Shown: positions 48,202 to 57,324, counted from the stretch's first letter. The stretch is DNA of 64,000 bases from SFWF01 sp045638145 (GCA_045638145.1 JAZUAU010000005.1:62001-126000), one strand, 5' to 3'. A program made the numbers and translations. Notes: a model not told the origin generated them from the sequence alone.

Positions 48202-49944
48202 TCAACTCTTTTGTTCAATCACATTATAAATGTATTCGTTTATTTCTGCACAGATTTGATAAATACCTGCCGTTCCCTTAGTACCGTCAGCACCGGTAGT
48301 CAAAATAATTACACCGTCACCGCTTAGAGGGTCATAGCTTGCCGTGTTAAAAACTCCGTATGATGAGCCGGTGTGGAAATAAATGCCCTCTCGCCCGTAA
48401 AGATTTTGCTTGAATCGAAGCGGCATAGCCTGATAAAATCCACTTGATACAGTACGTTCACCGTATGTTTCCATAAGCATTACTGTTTCGGTCTCCAAAA
48501 TTCTAATGCCTTCGTAGACACCGTCATTTGCGAGAATCGTAAAGAATTTTGCAAGGTCGTAAGCGCTCATGGTTAGACCACCTGCAAAATGGCTTCCGTC
48601 TGCTCCAGCCGTTTTATCGCAGTGCATAGATTTGGCACTACCAATATCAAGTCCAACGGTTCCGTTATTTCGGTATATTGTTGCGAGCAGGTCGGTGTTT
48701 TTTATATCGCCCGTTGCAAAAGCTGCGTCCATATCTAACGGACCGAAAAGTCGCTCCGAAAGCAGGTCGTTAAGGGTAGACCCTCCTGCAAGCTCAAGGG
48801 TAATGCCAAGAGCTGTAAAAGCGTGATTGTTATATTTCCATTTGATTCCTGGCTTGTTTTGGGTATATCCGTTACCATCGGTTAGAGCCGCTTTAAAGTC
48901 TTCGTATTTTCTTGAGGTGCCATACGGTGCATCATAAATTGAAGAGGTGTGGGTAAGTAGGGTGCGAATTGTTATAGGGTCGTTGGGAAAGTAAGGATTT
49001 ATGATATCGGCATTCCAATACTGACTGACATCGGAATCAAGGCTGATTTTACCCTCCTCATAAAGTAGCCAGGCAGACATTCCAATAGCAACCTTTGTAA
49101 TTGAAGCGGTGCGGATTTTGTGATTTACTGTCATTTTGTCGGTTTTCTTGGTTGCAAAGCCGTAGGTAAAGGTGTCGGTCACGACACCTTTTTCTATAAC
49201 AGCAACCTGTACGCCTATAGCACCGTGGCGCACAGCCGCCTCGTTAATTGCCGATTGAATAGCACTGTGATTATTGATAGCGGCAGAATAGGCCATTCTG
49301 CTCTGAATTTTAGAAGCAATTTCCTTTGCTATGGTGTCGTTCGGGTCGAGTGCTTTAAAAAGAACGATAGCCTCGGCAAGCTGAAGTCGGGATACTGCGG
49401 TGTTCGGTAAAAGACGAAGACCTAAAAAGCTTTTAAAAAGACCTTTTTCAAAAACCCAAAGAAGAGCTTCTTTGTCCTCGGGAAGAACATCACTCGCATC
49501 GCGGTAGGGCAGGGAAGCTAGTGCCGTTTGTGTACGAAGCCCCGATTCTTTTGCCGCGGTATAAAGCATCTGCGCAAGTCTGCCACGGGTAAGCATAGTA
49601 TTTTCGTCGCACCGGGCGTTAAGAGTCGCCGCTGCATCCTCTACGGTTGCAATATCGTAAGGTGCGAAAGCAGGGCCGTTTGCATCTGCAAAGGCAGTGT
49701 TTTTTACCACCATAAGCTCATTATAAAGCATATAGCAGGCGATGTCATAATAGGGTGAGGTGGGCTCGATATCAACAAGGTTAAAGATTCGTATATCAGA
49801 AAGCGCTGTTTCAGGCAAAGCCACATCGGCAACCACAGGAGGCGAAGAACCACCCGTATTAGCGGGAGTACTACACCCGCTGAAACAGAAAAGTATACAC
49901 AAAAGACATATTGAAACATTGGTTAGGTAGGTTGTTAGTTTCAT
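48202..49944 (-). CDS. SLH-like / serine beta-lactamase-fold lipoprotein
   Basis: 580 aa. Signal peptide with lipobox ending CILFCFSGCS. Residues 60-190 contain S-layer-homology-like segments (LTRGRLAQMLYTAAKESGL; then DKEALLWVFEKGLFKSF; then AVSRLQLAEAIVLFKAL). Residues 225-570 are a class C beta-lactamase/DD-peptidase fold: nucleophile SxxK in IRTASITKVAIGMSAWLLYE, WKYNNHAFTALG for the Tyr-x-Asn, and FHTGSSYG near the end. Probably cell-wall- or peptide-directed hydrolase; resistance is not implied. ATG at 49944 has GGAGAA 7 nt upstream; the longer frame to 50022 has none. Confidence 0.85.
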   Translation of the reverse strand: MKLTTYLTNVSICLLCILFCFSGCSTPANTGGSSPPVVADVALPETALSDIRIFNLVDIEPTSPYYDIACYMLYNELMVVKNTAFADANGPAFAPYDIATVEDAAATLNARCDENTMLTRGRLAQMLYTAAKESGLRTQTALASLPYRDASDVLPEDKEALLWVFEKGLFKSFLGLRLLPNTAVSRLQLAEAIVLFKALDPNDTIAKEIASKIQSRMAYSAAINNHSAIQSAINEAAVRHGAIGVQVAVIEKGVVTDTFTYGFATKKTDKMTVNHKIRTASITKVAIGMSAWLLYEEGKISLDSDVSQYWNADIINPYFPNDPITIRTLLTHTSSIYDAPYGTSRKYEDFKAALTDGNGYTQNKPGIKWKYNNHAFTALGITLELAGGSTLNDLLSERLFGPLDMDAAFATGDIKNTDLLATIYRNNGTVGLDIGSAKSMHCDKTAGADGSHFAGGLTMSAYDLAKFFTILANDGVYEGIRILETETVMLMETYGERTVSSGFYQAMPLRFKQNLYGREGIYFHTGSSYGVFNTASYDPLSGDGVIILTTGADGTKGTAGIYQICAEINEYIYNVIEQKS

Positions 49945-50050
49945 ATCTGTTCTCCATTCAGGTTTGCTACTATTAATTATACTATATGGAAGATTTTTGT
50001 CAATATATATAAATTTCCTCACATTAATTATTTTTTTAAGCGAAAAACAC

Positions 50051-50079
50051 TTGACAGAACCCCCAAAATATTATAAAAT
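50051..50079 (+). promoter_or_regulatory. tRNA-Leu promoter
   Basis: TTGACA (50051-50056), a 17-bp spacer and TAAAAT (50074-50079), 10 bp before the tRNA. Confidence 0.85.
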
Positions 50080-50089
50080 TTTATCGTAC

Positions 50090-50176
50090 GCCGCTGTGGT
50101 GGAATAGGCAGACACAAGGGACTTAAAATCCCTCGTTGGCGACAACGTACCGGTTCAAGTCCGGTCAGCGGCACCA
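50090..50176 (+). tRNA. tRNA-Leu (UAA)
   Basis: Acceptor stem GCCGCTG/CAGCGGC, anticodon stem AGGGA/TCCCT with loop CTTAAAA (anticodon TAA), a long variable arm typical of leucine tRNA, T-arm CCGGTTCAAGTCCGG and an encoded CCA. Its own promoter and terminator flank it. Confidence 0.96.
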
Positions 50177-50210
50177 AAAATCCCGTTCACGTAAGTGGGC
50201 GGGATTTTTA
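50176..50210 (+). terminator. Terminator after tRNA-Leu
   Basis: AAAAATCCCG (50176-50185) pairs with CGGGATTTTT (50200-50209). Confidence 0.9.
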
Positions 50211-50298
50211 CTTCTTACTTTTTACCTCTTCACTCTTACCTCAACCAAAATTTGCTACGGGATTTTTGGGAAGTAAGAAGTAATAGGTAATAAGTATT
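50210..50298 (+). repeat. Two facing heptamer-repeat arrays
   Basis: Array 1 (50210-50244): ACTTCTT, ACTTTTT, ACCTCTT, CACTCTT, ACCTCAA. Array 2 (50271-50298): AAGTAAG, AAGTAAT, AGGTAAT, AAGTATT. Array 2 is the reverse-complement type of array 1; 50210-50220 pairs perfectly with 50271-50281 (11 bp). Between them a second copy of CGGGATTTTT (from 50259) echoes the tRNA terminator arm. Confidence 0.7.
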
Positions 50299-50345
50299 GC
50301 CCCTTTACCGCTTTTATGTTATAATAATCGACAGAGGTGATGTCA

Positions 50346-50933
50346 ATGCTGTTATATTTAATTAGGCATGGAGATCCTATTTATGAAACAGATTCTCTTA
50401 CAGAAAGGGGAAAATTACAGGCAGAAGCAGTTGGAAAACGAATGCTTGATTCAAAAAATTGACCGTATTTTTTCTTCCCATATGGGACGTGCAAAAGAAA
50501 CGGCTGAGCCTGCTTGTAGACTATTGGGCATTGAAAAACAAATAGAGGGATGGACTCGCGAAATAGGTGAAGAAAGATTAACTCCGTTTCCCGATGGAAA
50601 AAGAAAATCTATTACATTTGTTCAAAATACATATATCGTGAAAACGGAAACATAGATTTGCCCTATGAAAAGTCGTTTGACTGCGCTGGTATAAATGAAT
50701 CTCACATGAAATCGGCCGTACAATATATCGAAGAACACGGCAAAGAATTTCTTGAGCGACTTGGATACCGTGAAGAAAAGGGCGTGTACCGTATTATAAA
50801 AAATAACGAAGAGAAGGTAGCGCTTTTTTGCCATGGTGCTTTTGCAAGAGCCTGGATATCGGTTTTACTTCACATACCTCTTCATATTATGTGGGCTTCT
50901 TTTGAATACACTCATACAATTCGTGTCATTTAG
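50346..50933 (+). pseudogene. Histidine phosphatase family gene with two compensating frameshifts
   Basis: Starting at ATG 50346 (AGAGGTGA upstream), the frame reads LLYLIRHGDPIYETDSLTER (RHG catalytic motif) and stops at 50458-50460. The protein goes on one frame over as IDRIFSSHMGRAKETAEP to about 50625, then returns to the first frame at YIYRENGNIDLPYEKS and ends with ALFCHGAFARAWISVLL, the second catalytic His. Removing one A from the A6 run near 50455 and adding one A to the A4 run near 50627 would give about 195 intact residues. Either a pseudogene or two base-count errors in A-runs. Confidence 0.75.
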
Positions 50934-51000
50934 TTCAAACTGCCCATATGCTCTGAGCCCTTTGTGGCTTGGAGTATTTTTAGTAAAAAGAAGTGATAAC

Positions 51001-51870
51001 TTGAAAAAAACAGCATTTTTTTATATAGTGATTGCTGCTGTTCTTTGGGGCACAAGCGGACTTTTTGCCCATTATCTTAGACCCTTCGGTTTTTCGTCGG
51101 TTCAGATGACCCTGCTGCGCGGCATCGTTTCGATGGTTATAATGGTCGGCTTCATACTGATAAAGGACAGAAAGCTGCTCTTAGCTTCTAAAAAGGAGAT
51201 ATTACTGCTCCTCGGCAGCGGTGTCAGCCTATTCGGTACTTCTACGGCGTATTTGGCTTCAATGGAGGCATCAAGCGTTTCAACCGCCGTTGTTTTAATG
51301 TATACCGCACCTGTTTTTGTGCTTATCTATTCGGTGCTTTTCCTCGGCGAGAAGCTAAACCTGACAAAAGGAGTATCCGTTGTTACGATGCTTGTCGGCT
51401 GTGCTCTTGTTTCAGGTATTATCGGAGGAATGGAGTTCAGCCTTTGGGGAATCATCTTTGGTATGATTTCGGGCATTTCCTATAGCGCATATAATATTTT
51501 CACGAAAATTCTGACTATGCATAAGGTTCCTGCTGTGACCGTTACGAGCTACAACTTTATTATTATGACTGTACTCGGTCTTATTACGGCCAGACCTCTC
51601 GATATGATAGACTGCGCCGCAAAAGCACCGACAATTACAATTCCCCTTATGATTGGAATCGGTATTTGCACCTGCATTTTGCCCTATTTCTTTTACACTA
51701 TGGGGCTTCGCGACACCCCTGCGGGAATCGCAACCTCCCTCGGCATTATCGAGCCGCTCTCGGCAACCATTTTCAGTGTATGCTTCCTCGGTCAAGCCTT
51801 AACACTGCCCCTTATTATCGGTATGATTTTAATATGCGGCGCGGTAATAACCCTCGCAAAACAAAAATGA
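51001..51870 (+). CDS. DMT-superfamily (EamA) transporter
   Basis: 289 aa, ten predicted membrane helices in two EamA halves: AFFYIVIAAVLWGTSGLFAH at the start, TAVVLMYTAPVFVLIYSVLF closing the first half, and GIATSLGIIEPLSATIFSVC in the second. TTG at 51001 is the best start (AGAAGTGA upstream); the open frame to 50833 overlaps the phosphatase pseudogene. A terminator follows. Distinct in sequence from the transporter at 42.6-43.5 kb. Confidence 0.85.
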   Translation: MKKTAFFYIVIAAVLWGTSGLFAHYLRPFGFSSVQMTLLRGIVSMVIMVGFILIKDRKLLLASKKEILLLLGSGVSLFGTSTAYLASMEASSVSTAVVLMYTAPVFVLIYSVLFLGEKLNLTKGVSVVTMLVGCALVSGIIGGMEFSLWGIIFGMISGISYSAYNIFTKILTMHKVPAVTVTSYNFIIMTVLGLITARPLDMIDCAAKAPTITIPLMIGIGICTCILPYFFYTMGLRDTPAGIATSLGIIEPLSATIFSVCFLGQALTLPLIIGMILICGAVITLAKQK

Positions 51871-51937
51871 GCATATTATACTTTCGAAAATCGTATTGAA
51901 ACACCGAAATCTGAAGATGGGTTTTAATTAAGCAAAA

Positions 51938-51969
51938 ACAACAGTTGCATACGCAACTGTTGTTTTTTT
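51938..51969. terminator. Bidirectional terminator
   Basis: ACAACAGTTGC (51938-51948) pairs with GCAACTGTTGT (51953-51963), loop ATAC, then a T-run; between convergent genes. Confidence 0.92.
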
Positions 51970-52798
51970 ATATCTCATCATAATTCTCTATATAACTATG
52001 CTTGTCTCCGCTGTCGGAGTCACGCCAGCCGACTATTGAAGCGAGGTTTACATTATGAACGCTTCTAAAAAGGTTGTCGTCAACATGGGGGTTCGTTTTC
52101 TTAATATCTGCGATAAGTCTTTTTATCTCCTTGCGCTTGGACATTTCCTCGTGCTCTGCGCTTTCTGCCGTAAACTTGCAGGCGCACTGTAAGAAACGAA
52201 GCTCGTTATATTTAGACCAGTTGATAATATCCTTTTCCTTGACTTTATAAAGGGGTCGGATCAGCTCCATACCCTCGAAATTTGTAGCTTTCAGCTTCGG
52301 GAGCATTGTCTTAATTTCGGAGGCATAGGTCATATTGAGAAGCAGGGTCTCTATCATATCGTCAAAATGATGTCCGAGAGCGATTTTGTTGCAGCCAAGC
52401 TCCTTTGCCTTTGCATAGAGAAAACCACGTCTCATTCTCGCACACAGGTAACACGGTGCACCGCCTGCATTGTAAGCAATATCGAAAATATCGCTTTCAA
52501 ATATTTTTATCGGTATGTTCATCAAAGCGGCATTGGACTCTATTAAAGCTCTGTTTTCGGGGTTGTAGCCGGGGTCCATTACAATAAATTCAAGCTCAAA
52601 CGGAACAAGTGAGTGACGGTGAAGCTCTTGCAAGCATTTTGCCATCAAAAAGGAATCCTTGCCGCCTGAAATACAAACGGCAATTGTGTCGCCCTGTTTT
52701 ATGAGTTCGTATTCGTTTACGGCGCCGCAAAAGTTGTTCCAAACCGTTTTGCGAAACTTTTTTATAACGCTTCGCTCAATTTCCTTATATCTTTCCAT
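51968..52798 (-). CDS. TtcA-like tRNA thiolation ATPase
   Basis: 276 aa, PP-loop (adenylating) family that puts sulfur into tRNA, e.g. 2-thiocytidine. PP-loop AVCISGGKDSFLMAKCLQEL, the cysteine pair in GGAPCYLCARMRRGFLYAKA, and GHHFDDMIETLLLNMTYA. A third cysteine region, FLQCACKFTAESAEHEE, replaces the usual TtcA segment, so the exact substrate nucleoside is uncertain. Confidence 0.85.
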   Translation of the reverse strand: MERYKEIERSVIKKFRKTVWNNFCGAVNEYELIKQGDTIAVCISGGKDSFLMAKCLQELHRHSLVPFELEFIVMDPGYNPENRALIESNAALMNIPIKIFESDIFDIAYNAGGAPCYLCARMRRGFLYAKAKELGCNKIALGHHFDDMIETLLLNMTYASEIKTMLPKLKATNFEGMELIRPLYKVKEKDIINWSKYNELRFLQCACKFTAESAEHEEMSKRKEIKRLIADIKKTNPHVDDNLFRSVHNVNLASIVGWRDSDSGDKHSYIENYDEI

Positions 52799-52923
52799 AA
52801 CCGTTCCTTTTCTGTCAGATATCTATATTATATGAGCAAAACCGCCATTTTTCAAGAAAAACCTACTTGTAAAAGAGAGCGTTTAATGATAACATAAGTA
52901 TATACTGATTCTAGAGGTAATTT

Positions 52924-54459
52924 ATGGTTTCAAGAATTCAAAGCATCGGACTTTTCGGCATGGATGCCTATATGGTTGAGTGTGAGGCGGATGTTTCGGG
53001 CGGTATGCAGGCATTTGACATTGTAGGGCTTCCCGATTCGGCAATAAGAGAGTCGCGCGACCGTGTGCGATCGGCTATCAAAAACTGCGGATACAAATAT
53101 CCGACCGGTCATATTACCGTCAACCTTGCACCTGCCGATATAAGAAAAGAGGGCTCGGTTTACGATTTGCCCGTGCTTTTGTCACTTCTTATTTCCAATA
53201 AACAGATAACCCCTGCCACCGACCTTTCCGACAGTATTTTTGTCGGCGAGGTTTCCCTTGACGGAAAGCTTCGACCTATAAACGGTGTACTTGCAATGGC
53301 AATCTCCGCAGTACAAAAGGGAATTAAGAAGTTTTTTGTGCCATCTGAAAATGCGGCAGAAGGTTCGGTTGTTGACGGGCTTGAGGTTTACGGTGTTCAC
53401 ACGGTACAGGAGGTTGTCGACCATATAATCGGCTTTACACCCATAATCCCCGCCGATAAATATACCCTTGAAAATAGCACAGATTTTAATAATATTCTCG
53501 ATTTTTCCGACGTTAAGGGTCAAGCGGCGGCAAAACGCGCACTTGAGATTGCCGCGGCCGGAGGACATAATATTTTGCTAATTGGTTCTCCCGGCTCTGG
53601 CAAGAGTATGCTTGCAAAGCGACTTCCCACCATTCTCCCCGAAATGACCTTTGAGGAATCGATTGAAACTACAAAAATATATTCGGTAGCGGGCGAGCTT
53701 GAGCCTCAAAGCCCCCTCATTTCAAAAAGACCATTTCGTTCGCCCCATCATACTGTATCTTCCCGTGGTCTTTCGGGTGGCGGCAGTATTCCGCGCCCAG
53801 GCGAAATATCCCTTGCACATAACGGAGTTTTGTTCCTCGATGAATTACCTGAATTTTCGCGTGACGTTATGGAGACCCTCCGTCAGCCCCTCGAGGACGG
53901 CAGAGTAACAATCTCCCGTGTTGCGGGGTCGCTCACTTATCCGAGTGAATTTACCCTCGTTGCCGCTATGAATCCTTGTCCGTGTGGATTTTTCGGTCAC
54001 CCTACGAGAAAATGCAGTTGCACACCCTTTGCCGTATCACGTTATCTCGGCAGAATTTCAGGTCCTATGCTCGACCGACTTGATTTACATATAGAGGTGC
54101 CACCCGTTGATTACGAGTCCCTCAAGTCCACCATAAAGGAAGAAACAAGCGCAGAGGTAAGAGAAAGGGTAAACCGAGCCCGTGCAATTCAGGTCAAAAG
54201 GTATCGCGGTACGGGCATAACCTGCAATGCAAGGCTTACCCCAGCGATGCTCGCAAAATACTGTGTAATGACAGAGGGGGCAGAAAAATTGCTTAAAGTA
54301 TCCTTTGACCGGCTTGGACTTTCTGCCCGTGCATACGACCGAATTTTAAAGGTTGCCCGCACCGTTGCCGACATTGAGGGCGCAGAAAAAATAGACACAC
54401 CCCACATTTCTCAGGCAATCCATTTTAGGAGCCTTGACAGAAAATATTGGGGTGAATAA
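52924..54459 (+). CDS. YifB/ComM-like Mg-chelatase-type AAA+ ATPase
   Basis: 511 aa. N-terminal Lon-S5-like ChlI domain (VECEADVSGGMQAFDIVGLP, then DSAIRESRDRVRSAI and GHITVNLAPADIRKEG). AAA+ core with Walker A LLIGSPGSGKSMLAKRLP, Walker B NGVLFLDELPEFSRDVME and sensor MNPCPCGFFGHPTRKCSC, whose cysteines may bind zinc. C-terminal Mg-chelatase helical domain. ComM is a branch-migration helicase in natural transformation in Proteobacteria; the Firmicute role is less clear. Confidence 0.92.
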   Translation: MVSRIQSIGLFGMDAYMVECEADVSGGMQAFDIVGLPDSAIRESRDRVRSAIKNCGYKYPTGHITVNLAPADIRKEGSVYDLPVLLSLLISNKQITPATDLSDSIFVGEVSLDGKLRPINGVLAMAISAVQKGIKKFFVPSENAAEGSVVDGLEVYGVHTVQEVVDHIIGFTPIIPADKYTLENSTDFNNILDFSDVKGQAAAKRALEIAAAGGHNILLIGSPGSGKSMLAKRLPTILPEMTFEESIETTKIYSVAGELEPQSPLISKRPFRSPHHTVSSRGLSGGGSIPRPGEISLAHNGVLFLDELPEFSRDVMETLRQPLEDGRVTISRVAGSLTYPSEFTLVAAMNPCPCGFFGHPTRKCSCTPFAVSRYLGRISGPMLDRLDLHIEVPPVDYESLKSTIKEETSAEVRERVNRARAIQVKRYRGTGITCNARLTPAMLAKYCVMTEGAEKLLKVSFDRLGLSARAYDRILKVARTVADIEGAEKIDTPHISQAIHFRSLDRKYWGE

Positions 54460-54465
54460 TAAATG

Positions 54466-54502
54466 AAAAAGGTGCTGTAACTTCATGTTACAGCACCTTT
54501 TT
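54466..54502. terminator. Bidirectional terminator
   Basis: A 16-bp stem (AAAAAGGTGCTGTAAC with GTTACAGCACCTTTTT) with loop TTCAT between convergent comM-like and AEC transporter genes. Confidence 0.93.
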
Positions 54503-55481
54503 ATAATATTTCTGCCAACCTTAAAAGATATGCCGCTATAAATATCGAGAAGGATGAAAGCAAGGTAGACCAGACTACAAGCTGACCCGCAAGCCTGGCA
54601 TCGCTTCCCATAGATTCTGCCATAGGTACTGTTGACACCGCAACGGGGGTTGCAAATACTGCAACAAAGGCGGCAAAATGCGCACCCGAAAAATAGTCTT
54701 TTAAAAGATAAGCAAGCCCTATACCTATTATCGGTACGATGGCGATTCTGGCTAAAGTACCGTAAATGATTTCACTGCGAAGCTCATGCACAGCGGAAAA
54801 TTCAAACTGAGCGCCGAGGGATATGAGAGCAAGGGGAGTTGCCACTTGTGAGAGATAACCAAGCACCTTCCAAATCGGGGCAATGTCTGAAAGTTTGAAT
54901 TCGGTGTTTATATAAGACCTTATTAAAATGAACACAAAGCCTGCGGCAATACTCTGTATAAGCGGATTTTTAATTATTACAAGCAAAATGTTCTTGATAC
55001 TTACCTTTTTACCGCGGCGGCTGAACAATGACAGACTGATAACCCCCAAAACGTTGTAGACGGGGATTATTGCGGCAGAAAGAAGGGTGGCGACCATAGC
55101 ACCCTCTGCACCGAAAAGGGCTTCACCAACGGGTATGCCAATGAGGGCAAAATTTGAGCGAAAGCCTGCCTGAAGCAGTGCGCCGCGCCGTCCATTATCC
55201 TTTGTAATAGCCAAAACCGTAGGGATAGAGAGTAAAAAAACACCGAGTATAACGGCAAAAACGTAAAGAATATATCCCCACTCGATGTCGCTGAAGCTGT
55301 TTATATTGTAAACGTTAAGAAAGAGCATTGATGGCAAAAACACCTTGAAAACAAGGCGGTTGAGGGAAGATGCAAGCTCTGCCTTTACAAGCCCTATTCT
55401 CTTAAGAAAATAGCCGACCGCCACCGTCAAAATTATTGGTGCCGTTGCATTTAGTGCGAATAAAAAAGCTTCCGTAGAAAT
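54501..55481 (-). CDS. AEC-family (auxin-efflux-carrier-like) transporter, probable ATT start
   Basis: About 326 aa, ten membrane helices. RIGLVKAELASSLNRLVFKV and FLPSMLFLNVYNI at the start, and HFAAFVAVFATPVAVSTVPM with AESMGSDARLAGQLVVW near the end, are typical. The in-frame TTG at 55430 lies inside the first helix. The frame stays open to an ATT at 55481 (reading ISTEAFLFALNATAPIIL), which follows GAAAGGTGG, so a rare ATT start, as in infC, is likely. Substrate class: small organic acids or amino acids, unproven. Confidence 0.8.
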   Translation of the reverse strand: MSTEAFLFALNATAPIILTVAVGYFLKRIGLVKAELASSLNRLVFKVFLPSMLFLNVYNINSFSDIEWGYILYVFAVILGVFLLSIPTVLAITKDNGRRGALLQAGFRSNFALIGIPVGEALFGAEGAMVATLLSAAIIPVYNVLGVISLSLFSRRGKKVSIKNILLVIIKNPLIQSIAAGFVFILIRSYINTEFKLSDIAPIWKVLGYLSQVATPLALISLGAQFEFSAVHELRSEIIYGTLARIAIVPIIGIGLAYLLKDYFSGAHFAAFVAVFATPVAVSTVPMAESMGSDARLAGQLVVWSTLLSSFSIFIAAYLLRLAEIL

Positions 55482-55565
55482 TCCACCTTTCTAAATTATT
55501 TTAACCGCCAATATGATTAAAATCAATTAAAAAACGCGTTGCACAAAATGTTCAACGCGAGAGTT

Positions 55566-56468
55566 TTATCTCTTATCAATAGTTTTTGCGTAGGCAGAGG
55601 GAGATTTTCCTGTTTTCATCTTAAATTGCTTTGAGAAATAGTGAAGAGAGCTGAAGCCGAGTCTTTCGGAAATCTCGATCATATTTAGCGAGGTCTTGCG
55701 GATAAGACGCTTTGCTTCTTCAATTTTTAGGTCTATGAAATAGGCAATTGGCCCGCATCCTTTCTGTTCGGAAACAAGGCGGCGAAGCTTTGAAACACTG
55801 AAGCCGAGATCATGACTTATCTGCCCAAGAGAGAGGGTCTTATCAAGGTTGTCAATCAGGTATTTAGTCAGCTCCTGCATCTGTTCATTTTTCAATTTTT
55901 CCCGATTGCTGCCCAAGGGAGCAATGCTTTGTGTTGAATTGCCTTGTTCACTGTAAAGGTCAAGTAAAAGAATTTCAAGCATATTCTTTATATACTGAAG
56001 TTCTCGGTTCACATACTCGGTTTTGGGTAGATGGCTAACATGTCCACCGCCAAACTTATGCTCAAAAAGAGCGAGACCTCGAGTGATTATTTCCGAATAG
56101 GTTGCACGCTGGCTTGCGTTCAGAGTGACAACCTTGTTATATAAAGCCTCCATTGGTTGGGCATTGGTTTCGAAACTGATGATTCCGGCAACCGATGTGC
56201 CGAATGTAGAGCTGCCTGAGGTGCTGTATGGTCCGTGATAGGTATTAGGCGCATATATAAGAAGCTGTCCTGCTTCAAGATGATAGGGAACACCGTCAAG
56301 CGCGATAGTCTGATATCCATCTTCAAGGTATAATATTTCTGGAAAATCGTGAGATTCTCCTTGGTGTAGCATCTTCTCGGAACGGAAGTCAAGATGGTAA
56401 ACGGTAACTATTGAATTAACCGAAATAACATCGTCAATCTGACGCCTGATATATTTTTGATTTATCAT
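55566..56468 (-). CDS. AraC-family transcriptional regulator
   Basis: 300 aa. N-terminal cupin sensing domain (GESHDFPEILYLEDGYQTIA then YHLEAGQLLIYAPNTYHGP), and C-terminal double helix-turn-helix (SLGQISHDLGFSVSKLRRLV and RLIRKTSLNMIEISERLGFS with SLHYFSKQFKMKTGKSP). Such proteins usually sense a sugar. ATG at 56468 follows GAGGTGG; the GTG at 56477 is inside that site. It may govern the AEC transporter gene downstream or the sugar-phosphate module upstream; neither link is proven. Confidence 0.9.
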   Translation of the reverse strand: MINQKYIRRQIDDVISVNSIVTVYHLDFRSEKMLHQGESHDFPEILYLEDGYQTIALDGVPYHLEAGQLLIYAPNTYHGPYSTSGSSTFGTSVAGIISFETNAQPMEALYNKVVTLNASQRATYSEIITRGLALFEHKFGGGHVSHLPKTEYVNRELQYIKNMLEILLLDLYSEQGNSTQSIAPLGSNREKLKNEQMQELTKYLIDNLDKTLSLGQISHDLGFSVSKLRRLVSEQKGCGPIAYFIDLKIEEAKRLIRKTSLNMIEISERLGFSSLHYFSKQFKMKTGKSPSAYAKTIDKR

Positions 56469-56652
56469 TGGGTCCACCTCAATCTCTTAAATTGAGAAAA
56501 TAGTGTTAATTTTGGGCGTAATCCGACAAAAATCGCTAATGATAATAGAGCTCAATTTTAGGCGTTTAGGTTATCAGAAAACTCTGTGATATCTCAAAGC
56601 AAGGCGTTATAGCCGCTGTTTAAGACATTGGAGCAAGAAATATCTGCTTATT

Positions 56653-56686
56653 AAAAATCCCCCACCGCAGATTTTTCTGCGGTGGG
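56653..56686 (-). terminator. Terminator of the yjbQ transcript
   Basis: CCCACCGCAG (56661-56670) pairs with CTGCGGTGGG (56677-56686); on the minus strand it is followed by GGATTTTT. The rest of 56469-56652 holds a short inverted repeat (CTCAAT/ATTGAG at 56478-56496) and nothing else I can name. Confidence 0.85.
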
Positions 56687-56703
56687 TACATATTTATGTT
56701 AAA

Positions 56704-57324
56704 TTATCTCTTCTGCTGAAGGTCAAATCTCTCATCGTAAGCCTTCTCATCGGGAGTAAACTTGCGAAGAGTATTGATAATCTCACCGTTATTCCACTTT
56801 CTGTCGGTAATTTCCTCTGTGGTACCCATAACGGTTACGTTAAGCTGTCTGCGGCGAGCGCGAACGTGGTCCCAGTCAATAAAGTAAATGTGAGCAAACT
56901 CGCCACCGTCAAGAACGCCGTCCTTAATGGTCATAGTTTCGCTTCTTCCGAAGAAAACAGAGCGGAGGTGTCCGTCGGTGTTCATGCTGGTGTAGTTACC
57001 GGGTTCGTTTACATAGCGACCAAACTGTGCGTGAATCGGGCCGGGATGACGATAATCACCTTCGTCGGTGTAGTCAGGTACAAGACCGCGCATGATGTCG
57101 AGAAGGTCGTGCTGGAGATATTCAAGGTCGAAGGTGTCGATATCGTGTGAGCACTCCTGAATCATAACAGAGCAGGTGGTGTGGTGAGAAGCAATGCAAA
57201 CGGTACCGTTCTTAACGCCGGATGCTGCAACAATCTCCATGATTTCCTTAGATACGTCGTGGAAGGTGGGAATCCAACCTCTAGACTGAAGCTCTAATTC
57301 TTTCTGAAAAACTTTAAATTCCAT
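56704..57324 (-). CDS. YjbQ (UPF0047) family protein
   Basis: 206 aa, longer than the usual 130-140 residue YjbQ by a C-terminal extension after about residue 165. The core shows NGTVCIASHHTTCSVMIQE and SMNTDGHLRSVFFGRSETM with GEFAHIYFIDWD, the family's metal-site residues. YjbQ proteins have weak thiamine-phosphate synthase activity; the true role is unknown. Follows the TIM-family isomerase by 24 bp on the same strand, so the two probably share a job. Confidence 0.85.
   Translation of the reverse strand: MEFKVFQKELELQSRGWIPTFHDVSKEIMEIVAASGVKNGTVCIASHHTTCSVMIQECSHDIDTFDLEYLQHDLLDIMRGLVPDYTDEGDYRHPGPIHAQFGRYVNEPGNYTSMNTDGHLRSVFFGRSETMTIKDGVLDGGEFAHIYFIDWDHVRARRRQLNVTVMGTTEEITDRKWNNGEIINTLRKFTPDEKAYDERFDLQQKR

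Noticed and set aside
56500..56590. Possible relation to the MITE at 31.2 kb (shared CGCCTAAAA and CGGATTAC pieces)
   Set aside because: The matches are short and spaced differently, and no terminal repeats are present; chance cannot be excluded.
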